Shown: positions 1-5,913 of the stretch, in pieces | Position numbering within the stretch: the stretch's first letter is position 1 | Layout of the letters: every line of letters starts with the position of its first letter | Assembly (NCBI GenBank): GCA_964478455.1 | Contig: CAYZJD010000224.1 | Span: 1 to 7,711, forward strand | Source of the DNA: CAYZJD01 sp964478455 | GTDB lineage: Bacteria; Acidobacteriota; Terriglobia; Bryobacterales; Bryobacteraceae | DNA: 7,711 nucleotides | Direction of reading: 5' to 3' | Translations under genes and position numbers: made by a program | Notes under the pieces: generated by a model | Databases searched by the model: none | Told to the model about the DNA's origin: nothing | The model's input: the letters and a program-made list of their open reading frames with translations, nothing else

Positions 1-1295
1 CGAACGCCCAGTCCTCTTTGCCACAGGAGAAGCTGATCGCCATCCGGCGACCAGCCTGGATATGTCCCATATCCCGCAAAGTCCTGGCTGACCGGTCTCG
101 GCTCGGATGCGACTTTTCCGCTCTCTGGGTCGATCTCAGCGATGTACACCTCACCGATGCCCTTTTGAGTCACGTAGTAGAAAGCGCCTTGTCTGGTCAT
201 GCCAAGGGACCAGATGTTGCCGACGTCCTGCTTGACGATTTCCGGCTCGCCCTGGACCTGCTCGCCGGAGACGCGAACGGTCCAGATGCTCGGCGTCCCC
301 AGGCGGTCGTTCGAGAAGATGAGCCGCCGGCCGTCCGGCGACCAGCCTAGGAAGCCGTCGTTGGCCGGGCTCCGGATCAACGGAGTCTCGCGGCCGCCAT
401 CGACGGAAATCAAGAAGATGTCTGCGCCGGTGTTTCCGTCTTTGGCGGAGTCAGTAAAAGCGACCCACTTTCCGTCCGGGGAAAAGGCCATTTCCCCCAA
501 GTCCCTCTCCTGGGCCGGCAGGAGCGTTCGCAAGCTCCCATCGGCAACCGAGATCAGCCCCATCTGCTCCGTGGAATCTCTCCAATGGAGATCCACCAGG
601 ATCTGCTGGCTGTCCGGAGACCAGTCTCTGGGGTACAACGCCAGGAGCTTGGAATCCTTGAAGAGCAGCCGGTCGCCAGTGCCGTCAAAGCCGATCAGGC
701 GGAGTTCCTCCGGGTCACTGAACCACCGGTAAGCGATGCGGTCTCCCCGTGGCGAGAATCGCGCCCCTACCGCGTGTGCGCCGGACTCCTTCCAGCCGTT
801 CTTCTTCGCTGTCACGTGGCGCGTCTCGCCGGTCGCGAGATCGCGCACGGCGAGGTCGCCCGTGTTATAGTCCGTGAAAGCGAGGAACCGGCCATCCGGC
901 GACGGACAGTGGGCCCCCCACGTGGGATCATCCAGCACCATCCGATCCGTCATGGCGTGAACCGGCATTGCCGAGGCGCCCAATCGCGCCCGCGCTTGTC
1001 GGACCAGGTCGCCCTCTTCGGCGAAGTCCGTGATCACCGCACGGAACGCGTGCTGCCCTTCCTGCTGGCGGCCGAGCCGGTCGTACAGCACCCCCTGCTG
1101 GAACTGGGCGCGCGCTGCCAGCGCTCGCTGCTGCTTGGCCCGCCGGACAACCTCGCCGTACAGACGGATTGCCTCGATAAGGTTCTGATTCCTCTCTTCC
1201 AGCAGCCGTGCCCGCTCGAACATCCGGCGCAAGTCGTCCTGCCCCCACAACAGGCAGGAGGTCAGGAGCATCAGCGGTATCCAGCGCCCCGGCAT
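1..1295 (-). CDS. PD40/TolB-like beta-propeller protein with N-terminal helical repeat domain (3' end outside window)
   Basis: Reading the minus strand gives 431 whole codons running off the left edge, so the C-terminus is missing. Residues 1-19 form a short hydrophobic leader containing LTSC (11-14), which fits a lipobox, although the leader is short for a lipoprotein. Residues 20-108 are charged and helical, like the TPR/YbgF-type domains that often precede propellers. PD40 signatures follow at regular spacing: SPDGRFLAF (132), SPRGDRIAY (181), SPDSQQILV (226), SPDGKWVAF (272), SPDGRRLIF (319) and SPDGDQLLL (416), with a weaker blade near 359-375. That makes about seven blades, enough to close a propeller. 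The ATG at 1293-1295 is the first after an in-frame TGA; its ribosome site is weak. PD40 propellers usually act outside the cytoplasm in protein or ligand binding. No enzyme domain is visible in the part seen, so no reaction can be assigned. Confidence 0.93.
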   Translation of the reverse strand, partial: MPGRWIPLMLLTSCLLWGQDDLRRMFERARLLEERNQNLIEAIRLYGEVVRRAKQQRALAARAQFQQGVLYDRLGRQQEGQHAFRAVITDFAEEGDLVRQARARLGASAMPVHAMTDRMVLDDPTWGAHCPSPDGRFLAFTDYNTGDLAVRDLATGETRHVTAKKNGWKESGAHAVGARFSPRGDRIAYRWFSDPEELRLIGFDGTGDRLLFKDSKLLALYPRDWSPDSQQILVDLHWRDSTEQMGLISVADGSLRTLLPAQERDLGEMAFSPDGKWVAFTDSAKDGNTGADIFLISVDGGRETPLIRSPANDGFLGWSPDGRRLIFSNDRLGTPSIWTVRVSGEQVQGEPEIVKQDVGNIWSLGMTRQGAFYYVTQKGIGEVYIAEIDPESGKVASEPRPVSQDFAGYGTYPGWSPDGDQLLLWQRGLGV

Positions 1296-1319
1296 GAATG
1301 TGATTCTACTTCACTAACT

Positions 1320-1347
1320 GGGGACAGTCTTCATCCGTTGTGCCCCC
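1320..1347 (-). terminator. Hairpin just after the secreted-protein stop codon, possible terminator
   Basis: On the plus strand GGGGACA (1320-1326) faces TGCCCCC (1341-1347). In minus-strand RNA this gives a 7-bp stem with one G-U pair and a 14-base loop, starting 3 bases after the stop codon at 1351. There is no U-tract, so it could instead be a 3' stabilising hairpin or attenuator in the 55-base gap before the propeller gene. Confidence 0.35.
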
Positions 1348-1350
1348 CAC

Positions 1351-2103
1351 TCACGGCAGCAGCTCCAGCGTGATCCGGAACGGCAGATTGTACTGGCCGG
1401 CGTTCTTGGTGGTCTTTCCATCCGGTCCAAGGAGCGTCGCCAGCGGAACGTCCGTCGGCCCTCCGTTCGGCTGGCTCGGATCAGCGATCGCCTCCACCGT
1501 CCACGTGGTGGGGCTCGTTCGGGTGACCAGAACCAGCGCGGTGTTGTACGGGATATTGATGATGCTAAGGTTCCCGTTCGGAAAGTCGTTGTAGTAGTTG
1601 GCGTTCGGACTCCGGAACCGAGGGTGGTAGTAGCTGTTCCCGCCGACCGAGAAGTTGCCCGATATCCACGTGGTGATCGACTGGCCCACCGGCACGGAAT
1701 ATGCCTGGTTGAGGTTCAAGAACGAATCGGGCGCGAGTTGCGGGGTAGATACCCAACCCGGCGGCGGCATACAAGATGTCGGGTCGCTGCATTGGGCCCG
1801 GTTGTCTCCCCAGTTCCACCACAGGCGCCGCGCGCTGCCGCCGTTCATGACGAAATCGTTCGATGCGTTGCACACCTGGAACGCGGCGGACACCCTCGAA
1901 TCTCCATCGTCATAGACTGTTTCTCCGGCGGTGTTGGTTACCACCCCGTCGCCGTAAATGCCGTAAGCGCTGGCCAGTCCCGGCCACGTGGCGATGGTCA
2001 TTCTCACCCTCGGATCCACGCATTTACCGGATTTCCCCGCGGCCGCTGCGACGCCGCAAAACAGCACTCCCAGGCTCACCGCCAGCCAAAACGTTCTTCT
2101 CAT
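1351..2103 (-). CDS. Secreted protein of unknown family
   Basis: The frame encodes 250 residues. Residues 1-22 are a clear signal peptide: MRRT, a hydrophobic core, then AAAA with cleavage probably just before KSGK. The mature protein has four cysteines (C28, C78, C105, C111), enough for two disulfides, and is rich in Asn, Gly, Pro and aromatic residues (for example the segment around 94-100, RLWWNWG). The sequence looks beta-rich and ends FRITLELLP. I recognise no family. The open frame extends upstream to 2298, but the ATG at 2101-2103 is chosen because AGGAGGAAGG sits right before it and the signal peptide begins there. The propeller gene follows 55 bases downstream on the same strand, with a hairpin between, so co-transcription is possible but unproven. 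Export is inferred from the leader; the function is unknown. Confidence 0.86.
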   Translation of the reverse strand: MRRTFWLAVSLGVLFCGVAAAAGKSGKCVDPRVRMTIATWPGLASAYGIYGDGVVTNTAGETVYDDGDSRVSAAFQVCNASNDFVMNGGSARRLWWNWGDNRAQCSDPTSCMPPPGWVSTPQLAPDSFLNLNQAYSVPVGQSITTWISGNFSVGGNSYYHPRFRSPNANYYNDFPNGNLSIINIPYNTALVLVTRTSPTTWTVEAIADPSQPNGGPTDVPLATLLGPDGKTTKNAGQYNLPFRITLELLP

Positions 2104-2160
2104 GGGCCTTCCTCCTGAGTCTTGAGTTCCCCTCAATGGGGCCTTCATCAGGAGTCTAGA
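2104..2160. repeat. Imperfect tandem direct repeat in the leader of the secreted-protein gene
   Basis: Bases 2104-2125 and 2139-2160 match at 18 of 22 positions with a period of 35. Both begin GGGCCTTC and share GAGTCT. The similarity resumes after a 3-base offset (CCCCTCAA at 2129, CCCCTGAA at 2161). The copy nearer the gene contains its Shine-Dalgarno sequence. It looks like an old local duplication of the leader. Confidence 0.5.
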
Positions 2161-2184
2161 CCCCTGAACTGCGAAGATTGTCAG
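2155..2184 (-). promoter_or_regulatory. Weak candidate sigma-70 promoter for the secreted-protein gene
   Basis: On the minus strand CTGACA (plus 2179-2184; 5 of 6 to TTGACA) is followed after 18 bases by TCTAGA (2155-2160; 3 of 6 to TATAAT). This would give a leader of about 45-50 bases ahead of the ATG at 2103. The -10 match is poor. The proposed -35 touches the inverted repeat at 2184. Confidence 0.22.
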
Positions 2185-2221
2185 AATTCCGCTGGATTCT
2201 TGTGCGTTTTTCGCGGAATTC
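2184..2221. promoter_or_regulatory. Perfect 9-bp inverted repeat, candidate operator
   Basis: GAATTCCGC (2184-2192) is the exact reverse complement of GCGGAATTC (2213-2221), with a 20-base spacer. A third, related half-site, GGATTC (2194-2199), makes a near-palindrome with the left arm. The element lies about 80-120 bases upstream of the secreted-protein start and abuts the weak -35 there, so a protein-binding operator is plausible. A transcript hairpin is the alternative. Confidence 0.45.
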
Positions 2222-2301
2222 GGTGACAGGCTACGCAATCCCCGATTTCCGGCAGCCGCCTTCACTGCCGGACGGCCCTGGTCGCCCCCCTCGAACAAAG
2301 C

Positions 2302-2400
2302 TCACAAGCTACGAGCCACCAGCCGGTCGCCGAGTCTGTAACCCACTCCGCGAACGCTGAGGATCCACTGGCGACAGTCCGGCTCGCCTTCGGTCTTCTC
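2302..2400 (-). pseudogene. Relic of a response-regulator 3' end (winged-helix C-terminus)
   Basis: Minus-strand translation gives EPDCRQWILSVRGVGYRL, matching the end of the intact regulator at 3146-3838 (DPDNPQWILSVRGVGYRL). Bases 2335-2371 are identical to 3173-3209. After GYR the relic has lost one base in the Leu codon, so it reads through to TGA at 2302-2304. If that base is restored, the tail reads RRPAGGS then stop, the same as the intact gene, with two third-position changes. That pattern suggests the copy diverged as a working gene before it broke. Nothing upstream of about 2400 aligns, so only the last 30 or so codons survive. It is either the displaced end of the neighbouring gene or the remains of a paralogue. 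Confidence 0.75.
2304..2371. repeat. Direct repeat, left copy (partner 3141-3209)
   Basis: This copy matches 3141-3209 in the same orientation with three substitutions, a short mismatch with a one-base gap, and a final identical core of 37 bases (2335-2371 against 3173-3209). The separation is 837-838 bases. The pair brackets the antitoxin/toxin genes. Confidence 0.8.
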
Positions 2401-2408
2401 ACCGGTCA

Positions 2409-2456
2409 CAGGCACGGGCCTGCACCAAGTCAGTCGGCGGACCGGGCTCGGCCCGG
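2409..2456. promoter_or_regulatory. Two adjacent short hairpins upstream of the antitoxin gene, possible operator
   Basis: CAGGC/GCCTG (2409-2413 and 2418-2422, 4-base loop) and CCGGGC/GCCCGG (2442-2447 and 2451-2456, 3-base gap) are both perfect dyads. They sit 47-94 bases upstream of the antitoxin start. Type II modules are usually repressed by the antitoxin or toxin-antitoxin complex binding palindromes in this position, so an operator role is reasonable. GC-rich DNA makes short dyads common, so this is tentative. Confidence 0.3.
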
Positions 2457-2502
2457 CAACCGCGTGACTCTGCGGACGGATACAATTGATGTGGAGGCCA
2501 AG

Positions 2503-2730
2503 ATGTCAGACCCGGCGGAGGTTGTTAAGGACGCGCTGAGCCTGGACGTTCATGATCGCGCGACTCTCGCGCAGAGGCTTCTGGATAGCCTGGAGGAGCT
2601 GAGCGAGGAAGAGGGCGAGCGGCTTTGGGCTGAGGAAGCGAAGAGGCGCCTGGAGGAATACCACGCAGGCCGCGCCAAGGTAGTCCGAGCAGAAGATGTG
2701 GGAGCGCGGGCGCAGAGACTGTTCCGGTGA
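2503..2730 (+). CDS. Addiction-module antitoxin (Unstab_antitox-type)
   Basis: This encodes 75 residues, the usual length for this antitoxin group. The N-terminal part (about residues 5-32) has the pattern ALSL..HDRATLAQRLLDSL typical of the family. The rest is a charged helix (WAEEAKRRLEEYHAG) ending in a segment with AEDV, expected to wrap the toxin. The ATG at 2503 is preferred to the GTG at 2464 because GGAGG lies at 2493-2497 with a 5-base spacer and family similarity begins at this Met. Its stop overlaps the toxin start (GTGA), the standard translationally coupled order of antitoxin before toxin. By family knowledge it neutralises the partner toxin in the cytoplasm and probably represses the operon. 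The assignment is by motif pattern and context. Confidence 0.92.
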   Translation: MSDPAEVVKDALSLDVHDRATLAQRLLDSLEELSEEEGERLWAEEAKRRLEEYHAGRAKVVRAEDVGARAQRLFR

Positions 2731-3053
2731 CCTCTGTTCGATACCACGAGGCCGCCGAAGACGAACTGCTCAATGAGATCGGCTACCTCGAACTTCGGGC
2801 TGCTGGGCTCGGCCGTCGTTTCTTTGAGGAGGTTCGCAGAGCCGAGAACCTGATCGCACAGTTCCCTGAATCAGCCGCGGAGATTCTGCCGGGCATCCGC
2901 AGGTGGCCGCTTCGGAAGTTCCGCTACTCGCTCATCTACGCGATGGAGGAGGGTGGTTTGCTCATACTCGCGGTGGCTCATCATCGCCGTCGGCCCGGTT
3001 ATTGGGTCGGTCGCGACAGCCAGACCGAGCATCGGAGTGAGAATAGCGCCTGA
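2727..3053 (+). CDS. ParE/RelE-superfamily type II toxin
   Basis: This encodes 108 residues beginning at a GTG inside the antitoxin stop. The start VRYHEAAEDEL, the helix GLGRRFFEEVRRAENLIAQFPE (in segments), and the C-terminal strand pattern RRWPLRKFRYSLIYAMEE followed by LAVAHHRRRPGYW are the hallmarks of the ParE branch. ParE proteins poison DNA gyrase and RelE proteins cleave mRNA on the ribosome; the HRRRPGYW ending is seen in the ParE-like group, but the target cannot be decided from sequence alone. The usual FPY segment is FRY here, a small deviation. The C-terminal tail after GYW (about 18 residues) is longer than typical and may be non-essential. The gene converges on the response-regulator gene, 92 bases away. 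Confidence 0.94.
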   Translation: MTSVRYHEAAEDELLNEIGYLELRAAGLGRRFFEEVRRAENLIAQFPESAAEILPGIRRWPLRKFRYSLIYAMEEGGLLILAVAHHRRRPGYWVGRDSQTEHRSENSA

Positions 3054-3086
3054 CGAGGACTCCAGCCGGCGGGCAGAATCCACGAT

Positions 3087-3131
3087 CTTGCGCTCAGCAT
3101 GAAGCGTCCCAATGGTGAGCCGGAGCGCAAG
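3087..3131. terminator. Perfect 9-bp inverted repeat between convergent genes, candidate bidirectional terminator
   Basis: CTTGCGCTC (3087-3095) is the exact reverse complement of GAGCGCAAG (3123-3131), with a 27-base loop. An alternative inner pairing is GCTCA (3092-3096) with TGAGC (3116-3120). It lies in the 92-base gap where the toxin gene and the regulator gene end facing each other, the right place for a terminator serving both. No T-run follows on either strand, and the loop is long. Confidence 0.4.
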
Positions 3132-3140
3132 CGGCGCGTA

Positions 3141-3209
3141 ACAAGCTACGACCCACCAGCCGGCCGCCGCAATCTGTAACCCACTCCGCGAACGCTGAGG
3201 ATCCACTGG
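3141..3209. repeat. Direct repeat, right copy (partner 2304-2371)
   Basis: This copy covers the last 21 codons of the intact response regulator and 5 bases beyond its stop. Similarity to the left copy stops abruptly at 3141, just past the stop codon. On the other side it fades into weaker protein-level similarity up to about 3235. Confidence 0.8.
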
Positions 3210-3838
3210 GGATTATCCGGGTCCGCCTCGATCTTCCTGCGCAGGCTGGCCACGTGACTGTCGATCACGCGTTCGGTCACGTTGACGTCGTCCCCCCACA
3301 CTTCGGAGAAGAAGTCGTCGCGCGACACCACCTCTCCGGATCGCCCAAGGAGCAACGCTAGAATATCGAACTCCTTTCGAGTGAGCGGGATCTCTACGCC
3401 CGCGCGCGAGACCGTGCGGCTGCGCAGGTTCACCGCCAGGTCTCCGAGCGAGTGGACAGCCCTCTGCGCGTCCGGCTGCCGCCGCCGAAGTCCCACCCTC
3501 ACCCGCGCTACCAGTTCGCGCAGCGAGAACGGTTTGACGACGTAGTCGTCGGCCCCGGCCTCAAAACCGATCACTCTGTCCACTTCCAGGCCCCGTGAGG
3601 TCAGCATGATGATCCACAAGTCCGCCAGCGCCGGCCGCAGTCGGCGGCACACTTCGTAGCCGTTCAGCTCGGGCAGCATCAGGTCCAACAGCAGAATGTC
3701 CGGCCTCCACTCCAGCGCCGTCGCCACCGCCGTTAAGCCGTCGGAAGCCTCCTTCACCTCGAAACCTTCGAACAGCAGTTCGTCCGTCACCGCCAGCGCG
3801 ATGGACGGCTCATCATCAGCGATCAGTATCTTAGCCAC
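3146..3838 (-). CDS. OmpR/PhoB-family response regulator
   Basis: This encodes 230 residues, the normal length for the family. The receiver domain (about 1-118) has the acidic pair D8-D9, the phospho-acceptor D52 in ILLLDLMLP, T80 and the conserved K102 in VKPF. A winged-helix DNA-binding domain (about 128-226) carries LTRKEFDILALL, VSRDDFFSEVWG, RVIDSHVASLRRKI and the terminal hairpin ILSVRGVGYRL. The start is the GTG at 3838, where protein similarity begins (VAKILIADDE) and GAGGA lies upstream; it overlaps the end of the kinase gene by 8 bases, implying translational coupling. It is expected to be phosphorylated by that kinase and to bind direct-repeat sites in target promoters. Targets are not evident. 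Its 3' end is duplicated as a relic at 2302-2400. Confidence 0.97.
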   Translation of the reverse strand: MAKILIADDEPSIALAVTDELLFEGFEVKEASDGLTAVATALEWRPDILLLDLMLPELNGYEVCRRLRPALADLWIIMLTSRGLEVDRVIGFEAGADDYVVKPFSLRELVARVRVGLRRRQPDAQRAVHSLGDLAVNLRSRTVSRAGVEIPLTRKEFDILALLLGRSGEVVSRDDFFSEVWGDDVNVTERVIDSHVASLRRKIEADPDNPQWILSVRGVGYRLRRPAGGS

Positions 3839-5798
3839 GGTCCTCTGACTTCTTTGGGACGGGAAGGGAAAGCCGGAACGTGCTGCCCTGGCCCGCCTGG
3901 CTGGTAGCCGCAATGGTCCCCCCATGCGCTTCCGCCGCGGCCTTCACCAGCGCCAGGCCCAAACCTGTCCCCTTGACGTTGTGGCGGGCGCCGCGGCGGC
4001 CTCGATAGAAACGGTCGAAGATGCTGTCCAGTTCGTCCGCATCGATGCCGATGCCCTGGTCGCTCACCTCGAGGCAGACTCGATCGTCCGCCGTGCTCAG
4101 ACGAACGCGGATCAACGCGCCGGGCGGCGAGTACTGGATTGCGTTGTCGATCAGGTTGTCGATCGCCTCTTTGATGGAGCCCTTGTCCAGCGACAGACTG
4201 GGAATCCCTTCCTCGGCGGAGAAGTCAATCCGGATGCGCTTCGGTTCGGCCAGAACACGGGAACGATCGAGCGAGGAGGCAGTGATCTGCGCCAGCGATG
4301 CCAGCTCGAAGTGATACTGCTTCTTTCCTGCCTGGATTCTGCTCGCCTCCAGCACACGGTTGACTAACTGATCCAGGCGGTCCGTTTCGCGGCGCATGGC
4401 CGTAAAGTACGTCTCCATGCTCTGCTGTGTTTGAACCCTCCCGGCCGAGAGCCGCTCCATAAGAACACGAATGCCGGTGATAGGGCTCTTGAACTCGTGC
4501 GTAACGGCGGCCACGAAATCCGACTGCAACCGCGCCAGCTCCATTTCCCGCCGTACAACTTGAACCGTCATCAATGTTCCCACCAGTAACATGCAGGTCA
4601 GCAGGGCGATGAATCCGTACCAAAGCAGCTTCTGCCGCGCGAGCGCCGGATCATCCGCCGCCGGTCCAAAGACGAGTTCCCAGCCGCGGACAGCATCGAG
4701 TACGGCCGAGTACTGCACCGCCGTTGGGGCTCCTCCACTTCGCCACAGCCACTCCCCCGACTGCCGGTCTCGCAACGCCATGCTCACGAGCTCTCTTTGG
4801 CCTATGACTGGGCGAAGCGCTGACTCGAGCAAGCCTGAGAGTGCAGCGCCCGTCAAGGCCCTACCCGCCCAGGATGGCGGCGCGCCCGGGTGTCTTTGCC
4901 ACAGCAGCAGGAAAGCGTGATGCGCGCTTTGGCTGTAGAAGCGGGTCTCCCCCGTCGTCAGGAGGCCTGCGGTCCTGCGAGCCAGTTGCTCGATCGCGGC
5001 CAGTTGCTCCAGCCGTGTATCCCGTCTGAGAGCAGCTTTGCCCGATGCCGCGCCAATCAGCCGCGTTAGTTCCGCATCGAACGAGTCCCGTTCCTCGTAG
5101 CTCAGCCACCACCTGCCGCTGCGGAGTCCGGCTAGCGTGGCCTCCAGCAGAGGCAAGAAACGTGACCGCTTGTCTGACGGCACGTTCTCCTCGGAAGTCG
5201 CCGCCAGCAGCGCCACGGGAACTCCACCCGGGCTCCGCGCTTCCGAACGGCTCCAGTCGAGCCGCGTCATTTGGTCCAGTGCGCCGGCGTCACCCCCCAG
5301 GTAGCGGATCCGCGCAAGCGCCAGATCGCTCCAGGCCGACAGGGACGGATCGGCGCGGGCAACCTCGCGGTACGCTCCGGCGGCCTCGGCCACCCGGCCC
5401 TGCGCGTCCGCCGTCAGTGCGTTATCGACTAGGCCGCGCACCCGCTCGGCCACGTGCCGTCGAACCGCACGCGGCCGTTGGCCGAGCCCGGCGAACCAGA
5501 CGCGATCCTCGGGAAATGTCAGGATGCTTTCTTCATCGAGTTCAAAACGGATAGCGCCCGCAACCGGCCCGCCCTCCTCGGGGTTCACCAACCGGGCCTG
5601 CAAGGCCGTCAGGTGCTTACCTAACGCGGCGTCCGCCAGCGGCGCCAGGCGCCGCTGGTCGTCGCTGACCTGCTGCCGCCGCTCGATCTGCGCCAGGCGC
5701 ACCGTGCGCACGCCCAGCAGCCCCAGCCCAAGGGCAGGCGCGGCGATCAGCACGGCGAATACCCACCACCACCTTCTCCCAAGCCGCAGGTGCCACAC
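3831..5798 (-). CDS. Membrane sensor histidine kinase with large extracytoplasmic domain
   Basis: This encodes 655 residues. A first membrane segment lies at about 10-30 and a second at about 391-415, enclosing roughly 360 residues of sensor outside the cytoplasm. Within the sensor, residues 127-170 (AQGRVAEAAGAYREVARAD and following) look like a TPR motif; the rest is helical and unassigned. The kinase core follows directly, with no evident HAMP domain: the phospho-acceptor H434 in THEFKSP, the N-box N548/N552 (IDNLIDNAIQYSP), the G1 box DQGIGI (580-585), the F-box FDRFYRG (594-600) and the G2 box GTGLGLALVK (610-619). The start is the GTG at 5798, the first start codon after an in-frame TGA; no good ribosome site is seen. 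It is expected to autophosphorylate and pass phosphate to the overlapping downstream regulator. The stimulus is unknown. Confidence 0.96.
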   Translation of the reverse strand: MWHLRLGRRWWWVFAVLIAAPALGLGLLGVRTVRLAQIERRQQVSDDQRRLAPLADAALGKHLTALQARLVNPEEGGPVAGAIRFELDEESILTFPEDRVWFAGLGQRPRAVRRHVAERVRGLVDNALTADAQGRVAEAAGAYREVARADPSLSAWSDLALARIRYLGGDAGALDQMTRLDWSRSEARSPGGVPVALLAATSEENVPSDKRSRFLPLLEATLAGLRSGRWWLSYEERDSFDAELTRLIGAASGKAALRRDTRLEQLAAIEQLARRTAGLLTTGETRFYSQSAHHAFLLLWQRHPGAPPSWAGRALTGAALSGLLESALRPVIGQRELVSMALRDRQSGEWLWRSGGAPTAVQYSAVLDAVRGWELVFGPAADDPALARQKLLWYGFIALLTCMLLVGTLMTVQVVRREMELARLQSDFVAAVTHEFKSPITGIRVLMERLSAGRVQTQQSMETYFTAMRRETDRLDQLVNRVLEASRIQAGKKQYHFELASLAQITASSLDRSRVLAEPKRIRIDFSAEEGIPSLSLDKGSIKEAIDNLIDNAIQYSPPGALIRVRLSTADDRVCLEVSDQGIGIDADELDSIFDRFYRGRRGARHNVKGTGLGLALVKAAAEAHGGTIAATSQAGQGSTFRLSLPVPKKSEDRG

Positions 5799-5913
5799 GA
5801 CTGAACATCATCACACAACTCGGCCGCTCGTTGCCGAAAGCTCCACGAAAACTGAACCGAATTCACACCGTAACTTCATGCTAGTAACCATCGTTTGGCA
5901 CTAACATCGAGCC
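5799..5913. promoter_or_regulatory. Divergent intergenic region between kinase and TPR genes
   Basis: These 115 bases must hold the promoters for both genes, but no convincing -35/-10 pair is visible on either strand. There is a 5-bp dyad, TCGGC/GCCGA (5820-5824 and 5833-5837), and a direct repeat GTAAC at 5870 and 5884 (period 14). Either could be a site for the neighbouring OmpR-type regulator; this is a guess from position. Confidence 0.35.

Larger units (their letters stand above)
2104..2502. other. 400-base stretch without an intact gene
   Basis: This region separates the minus-strand secreted-protein gene from the plus-strand toxin-antitoxin operon. From left to right it holds an imperfect tandem repeat (2104-2160), a possible minus-strand promoter (2155-2184), a perfect 9-bp inverted repeat (2184-2221), about 80 bases with nothing recognisable, a decayed response-regulator 3' end (2302-2400), and two compact hairpins (2409-2422 and 2442-2456). 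Open frames across it lack ribosome sites and protein-like composition. Confidence 0.7.

Noticed and set aside
585..1373. Long plus-strand open frame of 262 residues
   Set aside because: It is antisense to the propeller gene, whose repeating SPDG motifs are clearly real; the plus-strand product has the Arg/Pro/His-rich make-up of a shadow frame.
1624..2118. Plus-strand open frame of 164 residues
   Set aside because: Antisense to the secreted-protein gene, with no ribosome site and shadow-type composition.
2104..2298. N-terminal extension of the secreted-protein frame
   Set aside because: The extension would bury a good signal peptide, and the strong AGGAGG lies directly before the internal ATG at 2103.
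2481..2486. TACAAT as a -10 box for the toxin-antitoxin operon
   Set aside because: There is no matching -35, and transcription would begin inside the Shine-Dalgarno site at about 2493.
2464..2502. GTG start for the antitoxin 13 codons upstream
   Set aside because: No ribosome site before it, and family similarity starts at the later ATG, which has GGAGG at good spacing.
3924..4367. Plus-strand open frame of 147 residues, and similar frames across 4021-5554
   Set aside because: All are antisense to the kinase gene, whose H, N, G1, F and G2 boxes are intact.
5902..5907. TAACAT as a -10 box for the TPR gene
   Set aside because: It lies only 7 bases before the start codon and has no -35 partner.
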